A DNA stretch of 64,000 nt from Nocardia terrae (lineage in GTDB: Bacteria > Actinomycetota > Actinomycetes > Mycobacteriales > Mycobacteriaceae): positions 62,001 to 126,000 of the forward strand of contig NZ_WRPP01000015.1 of NCBI RefSeq assembly GCF_009760405.1, read 5' to 3'. Position numbers and translations under genes: made by a program. This document shows positions 43,996-54,184 of the stretch, one piece after another. The notes under the pieces are model-generated. The model worked only from the letters and a program-made list of their open reading frames with translations, had not been told where the DNA came from and made no database searches. Within the stretch, counting starts at the first letter, position 1; the number at the start of each line of letters is the position of its first letter.

Positions 43996-44202
43996 TCAAC
44001 GACGCCGAAGCTTCCCACTCCCCGCACCGGCGGCGAACGCCTCCCATTCGTCCATCGCGAAGACCAACGCGGGACCGGTGGGATCCTTCGAGTCGCGCAC
44101 GCCCACTTCGCCACCATCCAGGAAGGCAACCTCGACACAGTCGGATCCTCCCTGGCTGTAGCTCGATTTGAACCACCGGACACGAGTCGGGTCATCGTTC
44201 AC
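43996..44202 (-). CDS. DUF397 protein (Scr1-partner type)
   Basis: A 68-residue protein from the GTG at 44202 (AAGGAG eight bases upstream). It shows the full DUF397 pattern: RVRWFKSSYSQGGSDCVEVA, VGVRDSKDPTGPALVF and a final DEWEAFAAG. Such proteins are encoded next to Scr1/WhiJ-type HTH regulators in actinomycetes and are thought to act with them in toxin-antitoxin-like or developmental control. The gene overlaps the regulator's 3' end by 11 bases. Confidence 0.9.
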   Translation of the reverse strand: MNDDPTRVRWFKSSYSQGGSDCVEVAFLDGGEVGVRDSKDPTGPALVFAMDEWEAFAAGAGSGKLRRR

Positions 44203-45208
44203 TCTCGTATCTCCTTGCCATCTCTCGCAACAGGTCTCGGCTCGCACGAGGATCCAGGCTTGCGGCCCGGAGCTTTTCGAATGCCTGCCAGAACATGCTT
44301 ACATCCGTTCTCTTCTCGAGGTACGCGCTACCGGCGTAGCCCTCGCAGTAGACCTGGGAAGGATCCGCCACCTTCTTGCCGAGAGCGTCACGGCCGAAAT
44401 CCATGATCGTGAACGGAGGCAGCGCCGCACCCAGCGGGAAGCCCGCCCGGAAAGGCAGCACACGAAGCTCGATGTTCGGGCGGGTGCCGATATCCGCGAG
44501 GTGCCGACATTGGGCCGACATCAGCTTATTGTCCCCCACAACGGTTCTCAGCACGTTCTCGTGCAGGACCACCGACGCATCGGTGGGCAGATGCGAGCGA
44601 GTCAGGATGTGTTGCCGCTGAAGACGAATCCGTATGCGCCGATCGAGTTCGTCCTCGGTGTCATCCGGAAAGTACAACCGGTCGAGAGCCCTTGTGTAGT
44701 CGGTCGTCTGAAGCAATCCATGCATGATGAGAGACTGGAAGATCGTCAACGCCGTTGCGCTGGACTCCAATCCAACATAGAGGTTGGCCCAGGACGGAAT
44801 CAGATCGCCGTATGCGTGCCACCACGTCTTCGCGGGAACCTGTTCGGCCAGCCCACGCGCGATGGCCGTAGTCGCGTCGTCCAGGCCGTACGCCTCGCAG
44901 AGCGACGGAATCAGATCGCCGTATGCGTGCCACCACGTCTTCGCGGGAACCTGTTCGGCCAGCCCACGCGCGATGGCCGTAGTCGCGTCGTCCAGGCCGT
45001 ACGCCTCGCAGAGCGCCAGAATATCGGTGACCCTGATCTTTTCGGTCTCGCCGCGCTCCAGGCGACTCAGCGTCGGCCGACTCCATTGCACAAGAGCCGC
45101 AGCCCGCTCCAGGTTCATCCCCGTCGCCGAGCGCGCTTCCCGTAGCAACCGGCCGAGCTGCCGACGCGGCAGTGTGGTCTCGGTATCTTCGGACTGCTCG
45201 TTCGCCAT
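44192..45208 (-). CDS. Scr1-family HTH regulator (XRE + DUF5753) with internal duplication
   Basis: A 338-residue protein. Residues ~15-70 form an XRE HTH (LREARSATGMNLERAAALV, SRPTLSRLERGE). The C-terminal part is DUF5753: FQSLIMHGLLQTTDYTRAL, RQHILTR, ENVLRTVVG and RVLPFRAGFPLG. Between them a 37-residue block (LCEAYGLDDATTAIARGLAE through GDLIPS) occurs twice in a row; relatives have one copy. The duplication keeps the frame. The pair with DUF397 downstream is a standard Scr1 module. Whether the extra block alters function is unclear. Confidence 0.92.
   Translation of the reverse strand: MANEQSEDTETTLPRRQLGRLLREARSATGMNLERAAALVQWSRPTLSRLERGETEKIRVTDILALCEAYGLDDATTAIARGLAEQVPAKTWWHAYGDLIPSLCEAYGLDDATTAIARGLAEQVPAKTWWHAYGDLIPSWANLYVGLESSATALTIFQSLIMHGLLQTTDYTRALDRLYFPDDTEDELDRRIRIRLQRQHILTRSHLPTDASVVLHENVLRTVVGDNKLMSAQCRHLADIGTRPNIELRVLPFRAGFPLGAALPPFTIMDFGRDALGKKVADPSQVYCEGYAGSAYLEKRTDVSMFWQAFEKLRAASLDPRASRDLLREMARRYESER
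44793..45014. repeat. Perfect 111-bp tandem duplication
   Basis: Bases 44793-44903 and 44904-45014 are identical, an exact multiple of three (37 codons), inside the Scr1-family regulator gene just after its HTH. The lack of any difference points to a very recent event or an unstable tract. Confidence 0.95.
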
Positions 45209-45395
45209 GCGCCCGCCTTCTCACTGGATCGATTTGTTCCTCTCGTTTTGAGACAGACGTTAGGCTCCTCTCGAGACGCGAACTGCGGCTTTACCTCAAT
45301 TCCGCAGATTCGGTGCGCGCGCCTCCCTCGCGTGGGTGCGTGTCGCATGGTTCACCCATGACCACTGCTTCGATAGCCGATCGGAGGCGACTCCG

Positions 45396-45578
45396 ATGAC
45401 CTGGATCGACGATTTCTGCGAGGACGCCTATGTCGACGGTCGCCGCCGCGCCGAAGGGATCTTGAAGATCCATGCCTCCTGTAGCCCGCCGTGTCCGAGA
45501 GTTCGCGCCAATGCCGAATTCCTCGGGGTGGATTCAGGCGGTGAGGGCTGTGCGGCGGCGCCAGGTCCAGCGCAGTAG
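45396..45578 (+). CDS. Possible small protein, 60 residues
   Basis: The ATG at 45396 follows GGAGG and overlaps the stop of a 13-codon frame (45358-45399, ATGA), a coupled arrangement. The product begins MTWIDDFCEDAYVDGRRRAE and continues GILKIHASCSPPCPRVRA with three Cys. It is divergent from the Scr1 regulator, and its end overlaps the convergent membrane-protein gene by 45 bases. The family is not recognised. The ribosome site supports it, but the tail could be spurious. Confidence 0.5.
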   Translation: MTWIDDFCEDAYVDGRRRAEGILKIHASCSPPCPRVRANAEFLGVDSGGEGCAAAPGPAQ

Positions 45579-45971
45579 GCCGACTCCCACCGCCAGGGTG
45601 ATCACGTTGATGCCGAGTTCGATCAATCCGCCTGCGCCCGAACGCCACCAGATGCCGTTCTCGAGGTCGTAGAGCGCGTCGAGGCAGAACAGGTAGATCG
45701 CCGAGCCGCCGCCGGCGAGCAGCCACAGCAAGGTGGTGGCGTGGCGGGTGATCAACGCGATGGCGGCGGCGAGCACGCACACCGCCAGCCAGGCGTCGGC
45801 CAGCGGGAAGGCGTTCTCGAATTCGATGTAGGCGGGGCGGTCGTTGCTGGCGACCGCGCCGCGGGCGCTGAACCAGAGCACCCAGTAGACGATCAGGATG
45901 AGCAGGCTGGCCGCGAGCACCATGAGCACGCGATTCCGGGACCTGTCACTGACCTCGAGCTGTACCGACAC
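45534..45971 (-). CDS. Four-span membrane protein, function unknown
   Basis: The protein has about 145 residues from the GTG at 45971 (an upstream GTG at 46001 is an alternative). Spans: VLMVLAASLLILIVYWVLWF, AWLAVCVLAAAIALIT, LLWLLAGGGSAIYLFCLDAL and LIELGINVITLAVGVGLL. The loop SNDRPAYIEFENAFPLADAW is polar and could face outward. No family assigned; the neighbours give no lead. Confidence 0.7.
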   Translation of the reverse strand: MSVQLEVSDRSRNRVLMVLAASLLILIVYWVLWFSARGAVASNDRPAYIEFENAFPLADAWLAVCVLAAAIALITRHATTLLWLLAGGGSAIYLFCLDALYDLENGIWWRSGAGGLIELGINVITLAVGVGLLRWTWRRRTALTA

Positions 45972-46033
45972 CCCGCCATTGTGAAACACCGGCCCCCACA
46001 CGGAGATCGAAACGCGTCACGGGCCGGGGAAGA

Positions 46034-46303
46034 TCAGCGCGCCGGCGATTCCGCCGGAACCACCACGGCCGAACGGGGTTGGGCGGGGGTGCCGGCGTGC
46101 TGGAGGTAGCCGAGCCAGCCGGTGCCGACGAAGATCGCGAGCAGGACCGCGGTGGGGAGTTCGAGGAGGAGCCAGCCGGTGGCGAAGACGACGTCTCGGA
46201 CGGGGTGGGCGCGGCGGGTGACGCGGACGGGTGGGCGTTGGTGCCGGAGTGTGCCGTGATTGGAACGGTACTGCCTGCCCTGCCTGACCACCAATGCCTC
46301 CAT
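46034..46303 (-). CDS. Small single-span membrane protein, uncertain
   Basis: The frame from the ATG at 46303 gives 89 residues with a basic N-terminal part (RPPVRVTRRAHPVRDVV) and one hydrophobic segment (FATGWLLLELPTAVLLAIFVG), ending AVVVPAESPAR. The ribosome site is weak and the frame is open upstream. It could be a small integral membrane protein, but the support is only hydropathy and position. Confidence 0.45.
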   Translation of the reverse strand: MEALVVRQGRQYRSNHGTLRHQRPPVRVTRRAHPVRDVVFATGWLLLELPTAVLLAIFVGTGWLGYLQHAGTPAQPRSAVVVPAESPAR

Positions 46304-46516
46304 CACTGAGAAGTACCGAACCCAGAATGCCGAATCGGCGGTGTGCGCACAGCTGCGAACGAGCGGACATCGGGATGTCCTGGATTGGGGCTGGGCACGC
46401 ACTCGCACCAGGGAGTATGCACAAACCGCAGCGATATTGGGGTCGGATTGACCGGACATACCGGTTCGTCACGCCTGGTGTGTCGCCGCCCACCAGGCGT
46501 TTCCGTGACGCAGCCG

Positions 46517-47898
46517 CTATCCGCCCAAGCCCGAGAAGTCCCGCAGCACAACATGATTGCGGTCCACGAGACTGCCCAGCGCGTGATCGGGATGCAGGCC
46601 CAGATATTGGCTGCGGGTGCGGGTACTCCATCGGCGCGCCGCCTCGCACCGCGTCTTATAGAAGTTGACCATGTATCCCCCCTCGTAGACGCGCACCAGC
46701 GTGTACCCGCCCGGATACTCCTTGACCGCGCCCACCTCGAGGAATTCCACGCCGATCCCGGAATCGGGGCGGCTCAACCGATTCCGATGCGTGTGCCCAC
46801 TGTGATGCAGGAACACACCGGGCGCGGTCGCGTACATGGCGTGCAGCGCGGCCGCGTTGAACCGGTCCATGACGAATCCGGGTCCGCCCGGATTGCTCAC
46901 CGCCGCATGCCGGGTCACCGGATGGTGGCCGAAAACCAGTGTCGGACGGTCGGGTTCGCCGCGCAGCAGTTCGCGCAGGTGCGCCAGCTGGGGTGGGCTG
47001 ATGGTGCCGCCCGCGCCGCGCGGGCGGGTGGTGTCGAGCCCGATCAGCCGCAGCCCGCCGACGAAGTATTCGACGAGCCGGTCGCGCGGATGGAACACCT
47101 CGCCCCAGTGGTCGGGCTCTTCGGGCGGCCGAATGTCGTGGTTTCCCCTGCACACGAAGTAGTCCCGGCCCAGCGCGCCCCAGCCGTCGAGGCGCCCCGC
47201 ACGCCGCGCGCCTGCTCGGCGGTGCCGGAGTCGGTCATATCGCCCGCCACGATCAGCTGGTCCACCCCGCGGTCCGGTAGCCGCAGATCCTCGAGCACGG
47301 CCTGCAGCATGAATTCCGGATACTCGTCGGTCTGGTGCCGCAGCCCCTCGAACAATCCGGCGAACAGTCCGCTGGCCGGTTCGCCGTAGTGCAGGTCGTT
47401 GGTGAGCGCGAGGGTGCGGATCAGCCGTCCCGGCGGCGGGGTCAAAGTCGTGAATACGCCGGTGGATTCGGGTGTTCCGGATCGCCGCGTCACCCGTGTC
47501 CGGGCCGGCATCGCGCGGCGGCCGTCGGAGTACGCCTCGAATCGATAGGCCCGTCCCGGTTCCAGATTCCGGATCTCCGCGTAGTGGTAGGCCGTCCGCT
47601 TCCCCTCGAAGTGCAGGGTCCGCGGTGCACCGCGGCCGTCCGCGGGCCCCACCCGCACCTCGGTGTCGGTGGGCACCGGCCGCGCTCGCCCGGCCCGGTT
47701 GCGGGCCCGCGTGGTCCAGGTGATGACGGCCGAATGATCGGTCACCGTCACGACTTCCAGATCCGAGGCCACGATGGCCTCGCGTCGTTCGCGCCGCGCC
47801 TCCGCGGCGAAGACCGGGCGCGGGGTGCGCACGGCCACCGCCGCGCCCGCGCTCGCCGCATTGGCCAGCCACATGGTCCGAAGTCGCGGTTCCAGCAT
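46517..47898 (-). pseudogene. Metallophosphoesterase (purple acid phosphatase-like), frameshifted
   Basis: From the ATG at 47898 the first ~230 codons encode a signal-like N-terminus, a fibronectin-like domain (DLEVVTVTDHSAVITWTTRA, AEIRNLEPGRAYRFEAY), LALTNDLHYGE (first metal motif) and IVAGDMTDSG (second). At the CCCC run at 47195-47198 the sense moves to another frame, which continues GRDYFVCRGNHDIRPP, LVFGHHPVTRHA and HHSGHTHRNR. All five metal motifs are therefore present across the break, and one added G on the coding strand would restore ~460 residues. This is a recent mutation or a sequencing error. Confidence 0.8.
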
Positions 47899-48025
47899 CA
47901 CATCTCCGTCCGCCGTGTCCCCCCAGGAGCGACGGTACGGTTACCAGATAAACCACCAGGTGCCCGAACATGACCGATCAGCTTCCAATTCCGGACATTC
48001 AGGTCACCTCCGGGCGTTCCGGGCG

Positions 48026-48496
48026 TCAGAACGGCTTGGTGGGCAGGTACTTTCCATCCAGAGTGATGACGGCGCGCTCCCCGCCCTCGGGATCGGCGAC
48101 CTTCTTCACGTCCAGCTTGAAGTTGATCGCGGAGATGATGCCGTCGCCGAACTGCTCGTGCACCAGCGCCTTCAGCGTGGTGCCGTAGACCTGCAGCATC
48201 TCGTAGAAGCGGTAGATGGTCGGGTCGGTCGGCACGCCGCCGGGAATCGAGCCGCGCATCGGGATGGTCTGCAGCAGCCGGGCCGCGTCCTCGTCGAGCT
48301 CGAGCAACTCGGCCACCGCGAGCGCGGACTTCTCCGGCAGCGGGTGCTGACCGAGCACGGCGGCGGTGGTGAAGGCGACCGAGAGCCCGGCGGCGTCGGC
48401 GATCTGCTGCCAGGTCAGATCCTTGGCGATCTTGGCGGCCACGGCGATATCGGCGAGGGCTTCGCGGGCGGTCGGGTCGAACTGTGCGTGCACCAT
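48026..48496 (-). CDS. cynS: Cyanate hydratase (cyanase)
   Basis: A 156-residue protein, the exact family length, which decomposes cyanate with bicarbonate to ammonia and CO2. The N-terminal half is HTH-like (IAKDLTWQQIADAAGLSVAF). The C-terminal catalytic segment RFYEMLQVYGTTLKALVHEQ and FGDGIISAINFKLDV holds the conserved Arg, Glu and Ser. AGGAG precedes the ATG by nine bases. It is 49 bp downstream of the carbonic anhydrase gene, which recycles bicarbonate, in the classical cyn arrangement. Confidence 0.96.
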   Translation of the reverse strand: MVHAQFDPTAREALADIAVAAKIAKDLTWQQIADAAGLSVAFTTAAVLGQHPLPEKSALAVAELLELDEDAARLLQTIPMRGSIPGGVPTDPTIYRFYEMLQVYGTTLKALVHEQFGDGIISAINFKLDVKKVADPEGGERAVITLDGKYLPTKPF

Positions 48497-48545
48497 GAGG
48501 GTGACTCCTTCTGTGGGTTGGGATCTGTGGGAATTCGGAATGGAT

Positions 48546-49154
48546 TCAGGCGGCGAGCGCGGTGAACTCGCCGGCGGCGTCGAGCGCCTCGACGCGCCCG
48601 GTCCCGATGTCGTACACCCAGCCGTGCAGGGTGAGTGTGCGCCGGGCCAGCGCCTGCGCCACCGCGGGATGGGTGGCGAGGTTGGCCAGTTGCGCCACCA
48701 CATTGTGGCGAACCAGCGCCGATACCGCTGGGGCACCGGTGATTTCGGGCGAGACCCGGGCGACCGCGGCATCGGCGTGGCGCAGCCAGCCCGCGACCGC
48801 GGGCATCGCCGAGAGGTCCTGCCGCTGCGCCAGCGCGGTCATGGCGCCGCAGGCGGAGTGCCCGCAGACCACGATGTCGCGCACGCCGAGCACGCTCACC
48901 GCGTACTCGATGCTCGCCACCACGCCGCTGGCCGCGCCCGGCATGTGCGGGGGCACCAGGTTCCCGGCATTGCGGATCACGAACAGTTCCCCGGCTTCGG
49001 CGGAGGTGATGAGCTCCGGCACCACCCGCGCGTCGGAACAGCCGATGAACAGCGCGCCGGGCCGATGGTCACCCGCGAGGCGGGCGAACAGCCCGGCCTT
49101 GTCCGGGAACACGTCGCGCTGGAACCGCTCGAGACCGTCCGCGAGATTCGGCAT
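48546..49154 (-). CDS. cynT: Beta-class carbonic anhydrase of the cyanate operon
   Basis: A 202-residue zinc enzyme with CSDARVVPE (Cys ligand and Asp-Arg dyad) and VVCGHSACGAM (His and Cys ligands), interconverting CO2 and bicarbonate. It is upstream of cynS on the same strand and is divergent from cynR, so cynT-cynS form the cyanate operon and this enzyme should keep bicarbonate available for cyanase. GAGGAG precedes the ATG at 49154. A 139-bp piece of this gene is repeated exactly at 41556-41694. Confidence 0.94.
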   Translation of the reverse strand: MPNLADGLERFQRDVFPDKAGLFARLAGDHRPGALFIGCSDARVVPELITSAEAGELFVIRNAGNLVPPHMPGAASGVVASIEYAVSVLGVRDIVVCGHSACGAMTALAQRQDLSAMPAVAGWLRHADAAVARVSPEITGAPAVSALVRHNVVAQLANLATHPAVAQALARRTLTLHGWVYDIGTGRVEALDAAGEFTALAA

Positions 49155-49240
49155 GGGGACTCCTCTCCGAGAATGTCGGCCCGCTCGGGCTGACGAGTTC
49201 CACACTGCCTGAACTGGACCTATAGTGTCCAAGTCGCAGT

Positions 49241-49271
49241 ATCGATCGATTCGATTGATCTCATCTATAGT
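49241..49271. promoter_or_regulatory. cynR/cynT intergenic operator and cynR -10
   Basis: ATCGATCGATTCGATTGAT (49241-49259) is an imperfect dyad with LysR-type T-N-A character. TATAGT (49266-49271) is a good -10 for cynR, six bases before its GTG, so cynR could be leaderless. A second CTATAG at 49220-49225, read on the minus strand, may be the cynT -10. Confidence 0.55.
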
Positions 49272-49277
49272 TGTTCC

Positions 49278-50204
49278 GTGACACCCGAACTGCGGCATCT
49301 GCGTTACCTGCTGGCCGTCGCCGAGCACGGCAACTTCACGCGCGCCGCCGAGGAACTGCACGTGTCCCAGCCGACCCTGTCGCAGCAGATCCGGCAGTTG
49401 GAGCGGTTGGTCGGCGTGGCGCTGCTCGACCGCACCGGGCGCTCGGTCCGGCTCACCGACGCGGGCGTCGTCTACACCGACCACGCCCGCCGGGCACTGC
49501 GCGAGCTGACCGCCGCCGACCGCGCGGTCCATGATGTCGAGGACCTCACCCGCGGCACCCTGCGGCTGGCAGTGACCCCGACCTTCACCGCCTACCTGGT
49601 CGGACCGCTGGTCGCCGAATTCCACGCCGAGCACCCCGGCATCACCCTGGAGGTGATCGAAAGCGCCCAGGAGGCCATGGAATCCGCGATTCTCGCCGAC
49701 GAGATCGACCTGGGCATCGCCTTCGCCGGAACCTCACTGCCCGGCATCGAGACCACCGCGCTGTTCGAAGAGGCGCTGAGCCTGGTCGTGGGCGAACACC
49801 ACCGCCCCGATACCCCACTGCCCGTCACCGCCTTAGCGGATGCGGAACTGGCTCTGCTCAGCCGCGACTTCGTCACCCGCGGCCACATCGACGACTACCT
49901 GAGCGCGCACGGCATGACACCCCGAATCACGGTGGAGGCCAACGCCATCCACTCGGTCCTCGAGATCGTGCGCCGCACCACCCTCCTCACCGTGCTCCCA
50001 CCCGCCATCGCCGCCGCCTACCCGGGCCTGACGACCCTCGACCTCGACCCGCCGCTGCCGACCCGCACCGTGGCCCTGCTACGCCGCGACCACGCCTACC
50101 GCTCGGCGGCCGCCCGAGCCTTCACCCAGCTGTGCGGACAGTGGGTCCGAACCCGTTTCCCGCCCCCGCGAATTCCGGAGCGGAAAACTCGAACCCGATC
50201 CTGA
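49278..50204 (+). CDS. cynR: LysR-family regulator of the cyanate operon
   Basis: A 308-residue LysR protein: HLRYLLAVAEHGNFTRAAEEL and VSQPTLSQQIRQLERLVGV form the HTH, and the effector domain follows (LRLAVTPTFTAYLVGPLVAEF, DLGIAFAGTSLPGIETTALF). It begins at the GTG at 49278 and is divergent from cynT-cynS, as cynR is in Escherichia coli, where it activates the operon with cyanate. The start may coincide with the transcription start. Confidence 0.92.
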   Translation: MTPELRHLRYLLAVAEHGNFTRAAEELHVSQPTLSQQIRQLERLVGVALLDRTGRSVRLTDAGVVYTDHARRALRELTAADRAVHDVEDLTRGTLRLAVTPTFTAYLVGPLVAEFHAEHPGITLEVIESAQEAMESAILADEIDLGIAFAGTSLPGIETTALFEEALSLVVGEHHRPDTPLPVTALADAELALLSRDFVTRGHIDDYLSAHGMTPRITVEANAIHSVLEIVRRTTLLTVLPPAIAAAYPGLTTLDLDPPLPTRTVALLRRDHAYRSAAARAFTQLCGQWVRTRFPPPRIPERKTRTRS

Positions 50205-50318
50205 ACAGCCGATTCACGGTCCCTCCCATGGCGACTGCCCGGTCCGCGGCCGAAGGTGACTCCGACCCGACCCGGGACCCACCCGACCGCCATCGACCCG
50301 TTCGCCAGGGGAGCCGCC

Positions 50319-50816
50319 ATGAATCCGCCAGCACCGATCGACCTGTCCTCCGGGCGATTTCGCCCGGCCTCCATCCCCGCACGACTGCTCGCCCGCACCA
50401 TCGACGCCGTCATCGTCGCGATTCCGGTCGGGGCACTGACCACCCTCATCATCTCGGAATCCGCCACCGACTCCGCCTACTCCACCCCCGATTCCGCGAC
50501 CGGCATCTCCTCGGCCCTGCTGATCGCCGCACTCGCCGTAGCGGTCAGCGGCCCGTACGAGATCTCCTGCATCGCCGCCAGCGGCACCACACTCGGCAAA
50601 CGAGCCCTCGGACTGCGAGTTGTCAACGCGCACACCTCTTCCCCACCACGCGACGGCACCGGCACCGGCACCGCCTTCACCCGCTGGGCCAACCTCACCA
50701 TCCCGGGCCTGCTCACCGGCGGTGCCTGGACCCTGCTGTGCGCCGCCTCCTGCACCCCCGGCCACCGCGGCTGGCACGACCGAGCCGCCCTCACCTACGT
50801 GATCGCTGACCGCTAG
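50319..50816 (+). CDS. RDD family membrane protein
   Basis: A 165-residue protein. RPASIPARLLARTIDAVIVA carries the Arg-Asp positions of the RDD domain in the first span, and LGKRALGLRVVN and HRGWHDRAALTYVI are the typical later motifs. Three to four spans are visible. Some RDD proteins act as ion antiporters; no specific role can be assigned. ATG at 50319 follows GGGGAG. Confidence 0.88.
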   Translation: MNPPAPIDLSSGRFRPASIPARLLARTIDAVIVAIPVGALTTLIISESATDSAYSTPDSATGISSALLIAALAVAVSGPYEISCIAASGTTLGKRALGLRVVNAHTSSPPRDGTGTGTAFTRWANLTIPGLLTGGAWTLLCAASCTPGHRGWHDRAALTYVIADR

Positions 50817-50825
50817 CGGTCAGCG
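50804..50825. terminator. 22-bp perfect palindrome over two convergent stop codons
   Basis: The sequence centred on CTAG (CGCTGACCG...CGGTCAGCG) is a perfect palindrome covering the TAG of the RDD gene and the TGA of the VanY-like gene. As RNA it can fold into a 9-bp stem with a 4-base loop in both directions; no U tract follows, so efficiency as a terminator is uncertain. Confidence 0.6.
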
Positions 50826-51392
50826 GTCGCTGGCGTCGGGCAAGCGGGCGGGGCAGGGGGCGTCGGGGGCGGTGGCGAGTTCGAAGTGCCACCACTCGTT
50901 GTCGTACATGCGGCACAGGCCCCAGTGGTTGCCGTTGTCCTCGAGCCATTGGGCGCCCTCGCGGGGGCCGACGTCGATGGCTTGGCCGGTGACGTGGGTG
51001 GATTCGCTGGGCGGGAGGACCCAGCGGCGGGCGGCCTCGGGGCTGCCGTAGGTCTGGAGGCCGTCTTCCCAGAGGGCTTCCTGTTCGGCCGGGGTGCGGT
51101 AGCCGGAGGTGATCGACAACGAGACGCCTTGCGCGTGCGCTTCGGCCGCCGCGGAGTTGTAGGCGGCGGCCAGACTCGGGTCGAGCCCGTCGGTACCGGC
51201 GGCGATGGACTTCGCGGCGGGCGCACCCGCCGCGGTGAGACTCACGTCCGGCGAAATGTCCTGTGCGGCAACGGTGACAGCGGAGAACGAGCCGCCCACC
51301 AGCCCCGCGCCGGCCAGGACGGCCACCGCCGCCGCGCGCCGCGCGCCGGGCACCCGCCGGGTCGCCGGAATCTCCGTGCTGGCCGTACCCAT
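50820..51392 (-). CDS. Secreted D-alanyl-D-alanine carboxypeptidase, VanY type (M15)
   Basis: A 190-residue protein with a signal peptide (ARRAAAVAVLAGAGLVGGSFSA). The peptidase domain has SITSGYRTPAEQEALW, THVTGQAIDV (HxxxxxxD zinc motif) and EWWHFE with the third ligand and catalytic Glu. It should trim the terminal D-Ala of peptidoglycan stem peptides outside the cell. The ATG at 51392 follows GAGGAG by eight bases. Confidence 0.9.
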   Translation of the reverse strand: MGTASTEIPATRRVPGARRAAAVAVLAGAGLVGGSFSAVTVAAQDISPDVSLTAAGAPAAKSIAAGTDGLDPSLAAAYNSAAAEAHAQGVSLSITSGYRTPAEQEALWEDGLQTYGSPEAARRWVLPPSESTHVTGQAIDVGPREGAQWLEDNGNHWGLCRMYDNEWWHFELATAPDAPCPARLPDASDR

Positions 51393-51554
51393 GTGCTCGC
51401 TCCTCGTTCGGACTACACCGCCCCGGATCCCCCGGCCCTGTCTCCGGACCGGGCGATCCACGAATTCTGCCGCACGACAGCCGATTACACGGCTCGGCGA
51501 CCGCCGACACCGGCCGGGCGGAGGCTCCGCCCCACCGCGACCGGACACCCCGAC

Positions 51555-53231
<1,677 letters not shown>

Positions 53232-53440
53232 GAATCGCACTCCTCGAGCAGGGCTGGGGGCTGGTCAGCCAACGGTTCAAGCAGAGTGACTGTACCCAGC
53301 CACGCATTCGGGCCGATGACCAGGCACCCGCACGAGCGGTCTCGATCACTCCCCACGTTCGCTCATTTGCAATTGCATTCGAACATGTGCGATCCCGGGT
53401 AGCGGGCACCATGGGGCGAGAGGCCGTCGCCTCCAGGTAC

Positions 53441-53473
53441 AGGTTGCACCTTCAACCGAGCAGGTGTTACCTG
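53441..53473. promoter_or_regulatory. Two AGGT-N3-ACCT palindromes 21 bp apart
   Basis: AGGTTGCACCT (53441-53451) and AGGTGTTACCT (53462-53472, extending to a 13-bp palindrome at 53461-53473) share the same arms. Their centres are 21 bp apart, two helical turns, 38 bp before the MarR start. This is a likely autoregulatory MarR operator. Confidence 0.65.
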
Positions 53474-53510
53474 TGCATGATGCGCTTGTCGGCGGCGGGG
53501 AGGACCTAGC

Positions 53511-54020
53511 ATGACATCGGAACCCGGGAGTGGAACTGTGGCCGAACCCCGTTGGCTCGATGATGTCGAGATGCGCGCGTGGCTGGGATATGTGTTCACC
53601 CGCGATCTCATCGCCGCCGCCGTCGGGCGTGACTCACTACGCGAATCCAATCTGACCTACGTCGAATACACCGTGCTGGCCCGGCTGGCCGACGCGCCCG
53701 ACCATCGGCGCAGCTTCGCCGAACTCGCGGCGGTGCTGGAGTGGTCGCAGTCGCGGCTGTCGCATCAGATCACCCGGATGGAGAAGCGCGGGCTGGTGGC
53801 CCGGGAGTCGATTCCCGACGATGCCCGCCGCACCGCGGCCGTCCTCACCGAAAAGGGCGCGGCGGTCCTCGATTCCGCCGCCCCCTCGCATGTCGACAGT
53901 GTGCGCCGTCACATGGTCGATGTGCTGGATCGTGGCCAGCTCACCGCCCTGGCCGACATCTACGACACGCTGCTGGCCCATCACCGAAGACCGGAAACCC
54001 GCGGCGAGCACAGTGCTTGA
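53511..54020 (+). CDS. MarR family transcriptional regulator
   Basis: A 169-residue protein with the MarR winged helix: LTYVEYTVLARLADAPDHRR, SFAELAAVLEWSQSRLSHQI (recognition helix), RMEKRGLVARESIPDDARRT (wing with the DxR motif) and AVLTEKG. The start at 53511 follows GGAGG. Twin palindromes lie upstream. The next gene on the strand is the stressosome operon, but that has its own promoter, so a link is not evident. Confidence 0.92.
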   Translation: MTSEPGSGTVAEPRWLDDVEMRAWLGYVFTRDLIAAAVGRDSLRESNLTYVEYTVLARLADAPDHRRSFAELAAVLEWSQSRLSHQITRMEKRGLVARESIPDDARRTAAVLTEKGAAVLDSAAPSHVDSVRRHMVDVLDRGQLTALADIYDTLLAHHRRPETRGEHSA

Positions 54021-54040
54021 CATTCGGCACGTTCACCTTG

Positions 54041-54072
54041 GTTTGGTTTGGCACCCATCGGGTAGTGGGTAA
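54041..54072 (+). promoter_or_regulatory. Overlapping SigF/SigB-type promoters of the stressosome operon
   Basis: GTTT (54041-54044), 15 bases, GGGTAG (54060-54065); and GTTT (54046-54049), 17 bases, GGGTAA (54067-54072). Both match the GTTT-N15-17-GGGTA pattern of actinobacterial SigF/SigB. They lie about 110 bp upstream of rsbR. Confidence 0.7.
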
Positions 54073-54184
54073 GACTAGGCTCGGCACCGGCTTCCGACGG
54101 CGGTCGGCACCGAGCACACGGACGGTTATCCGGCCGTGGAAGTGAGCACCCGACCTGGCCTTAGCGAAAGGGGCAGGAATTTCC

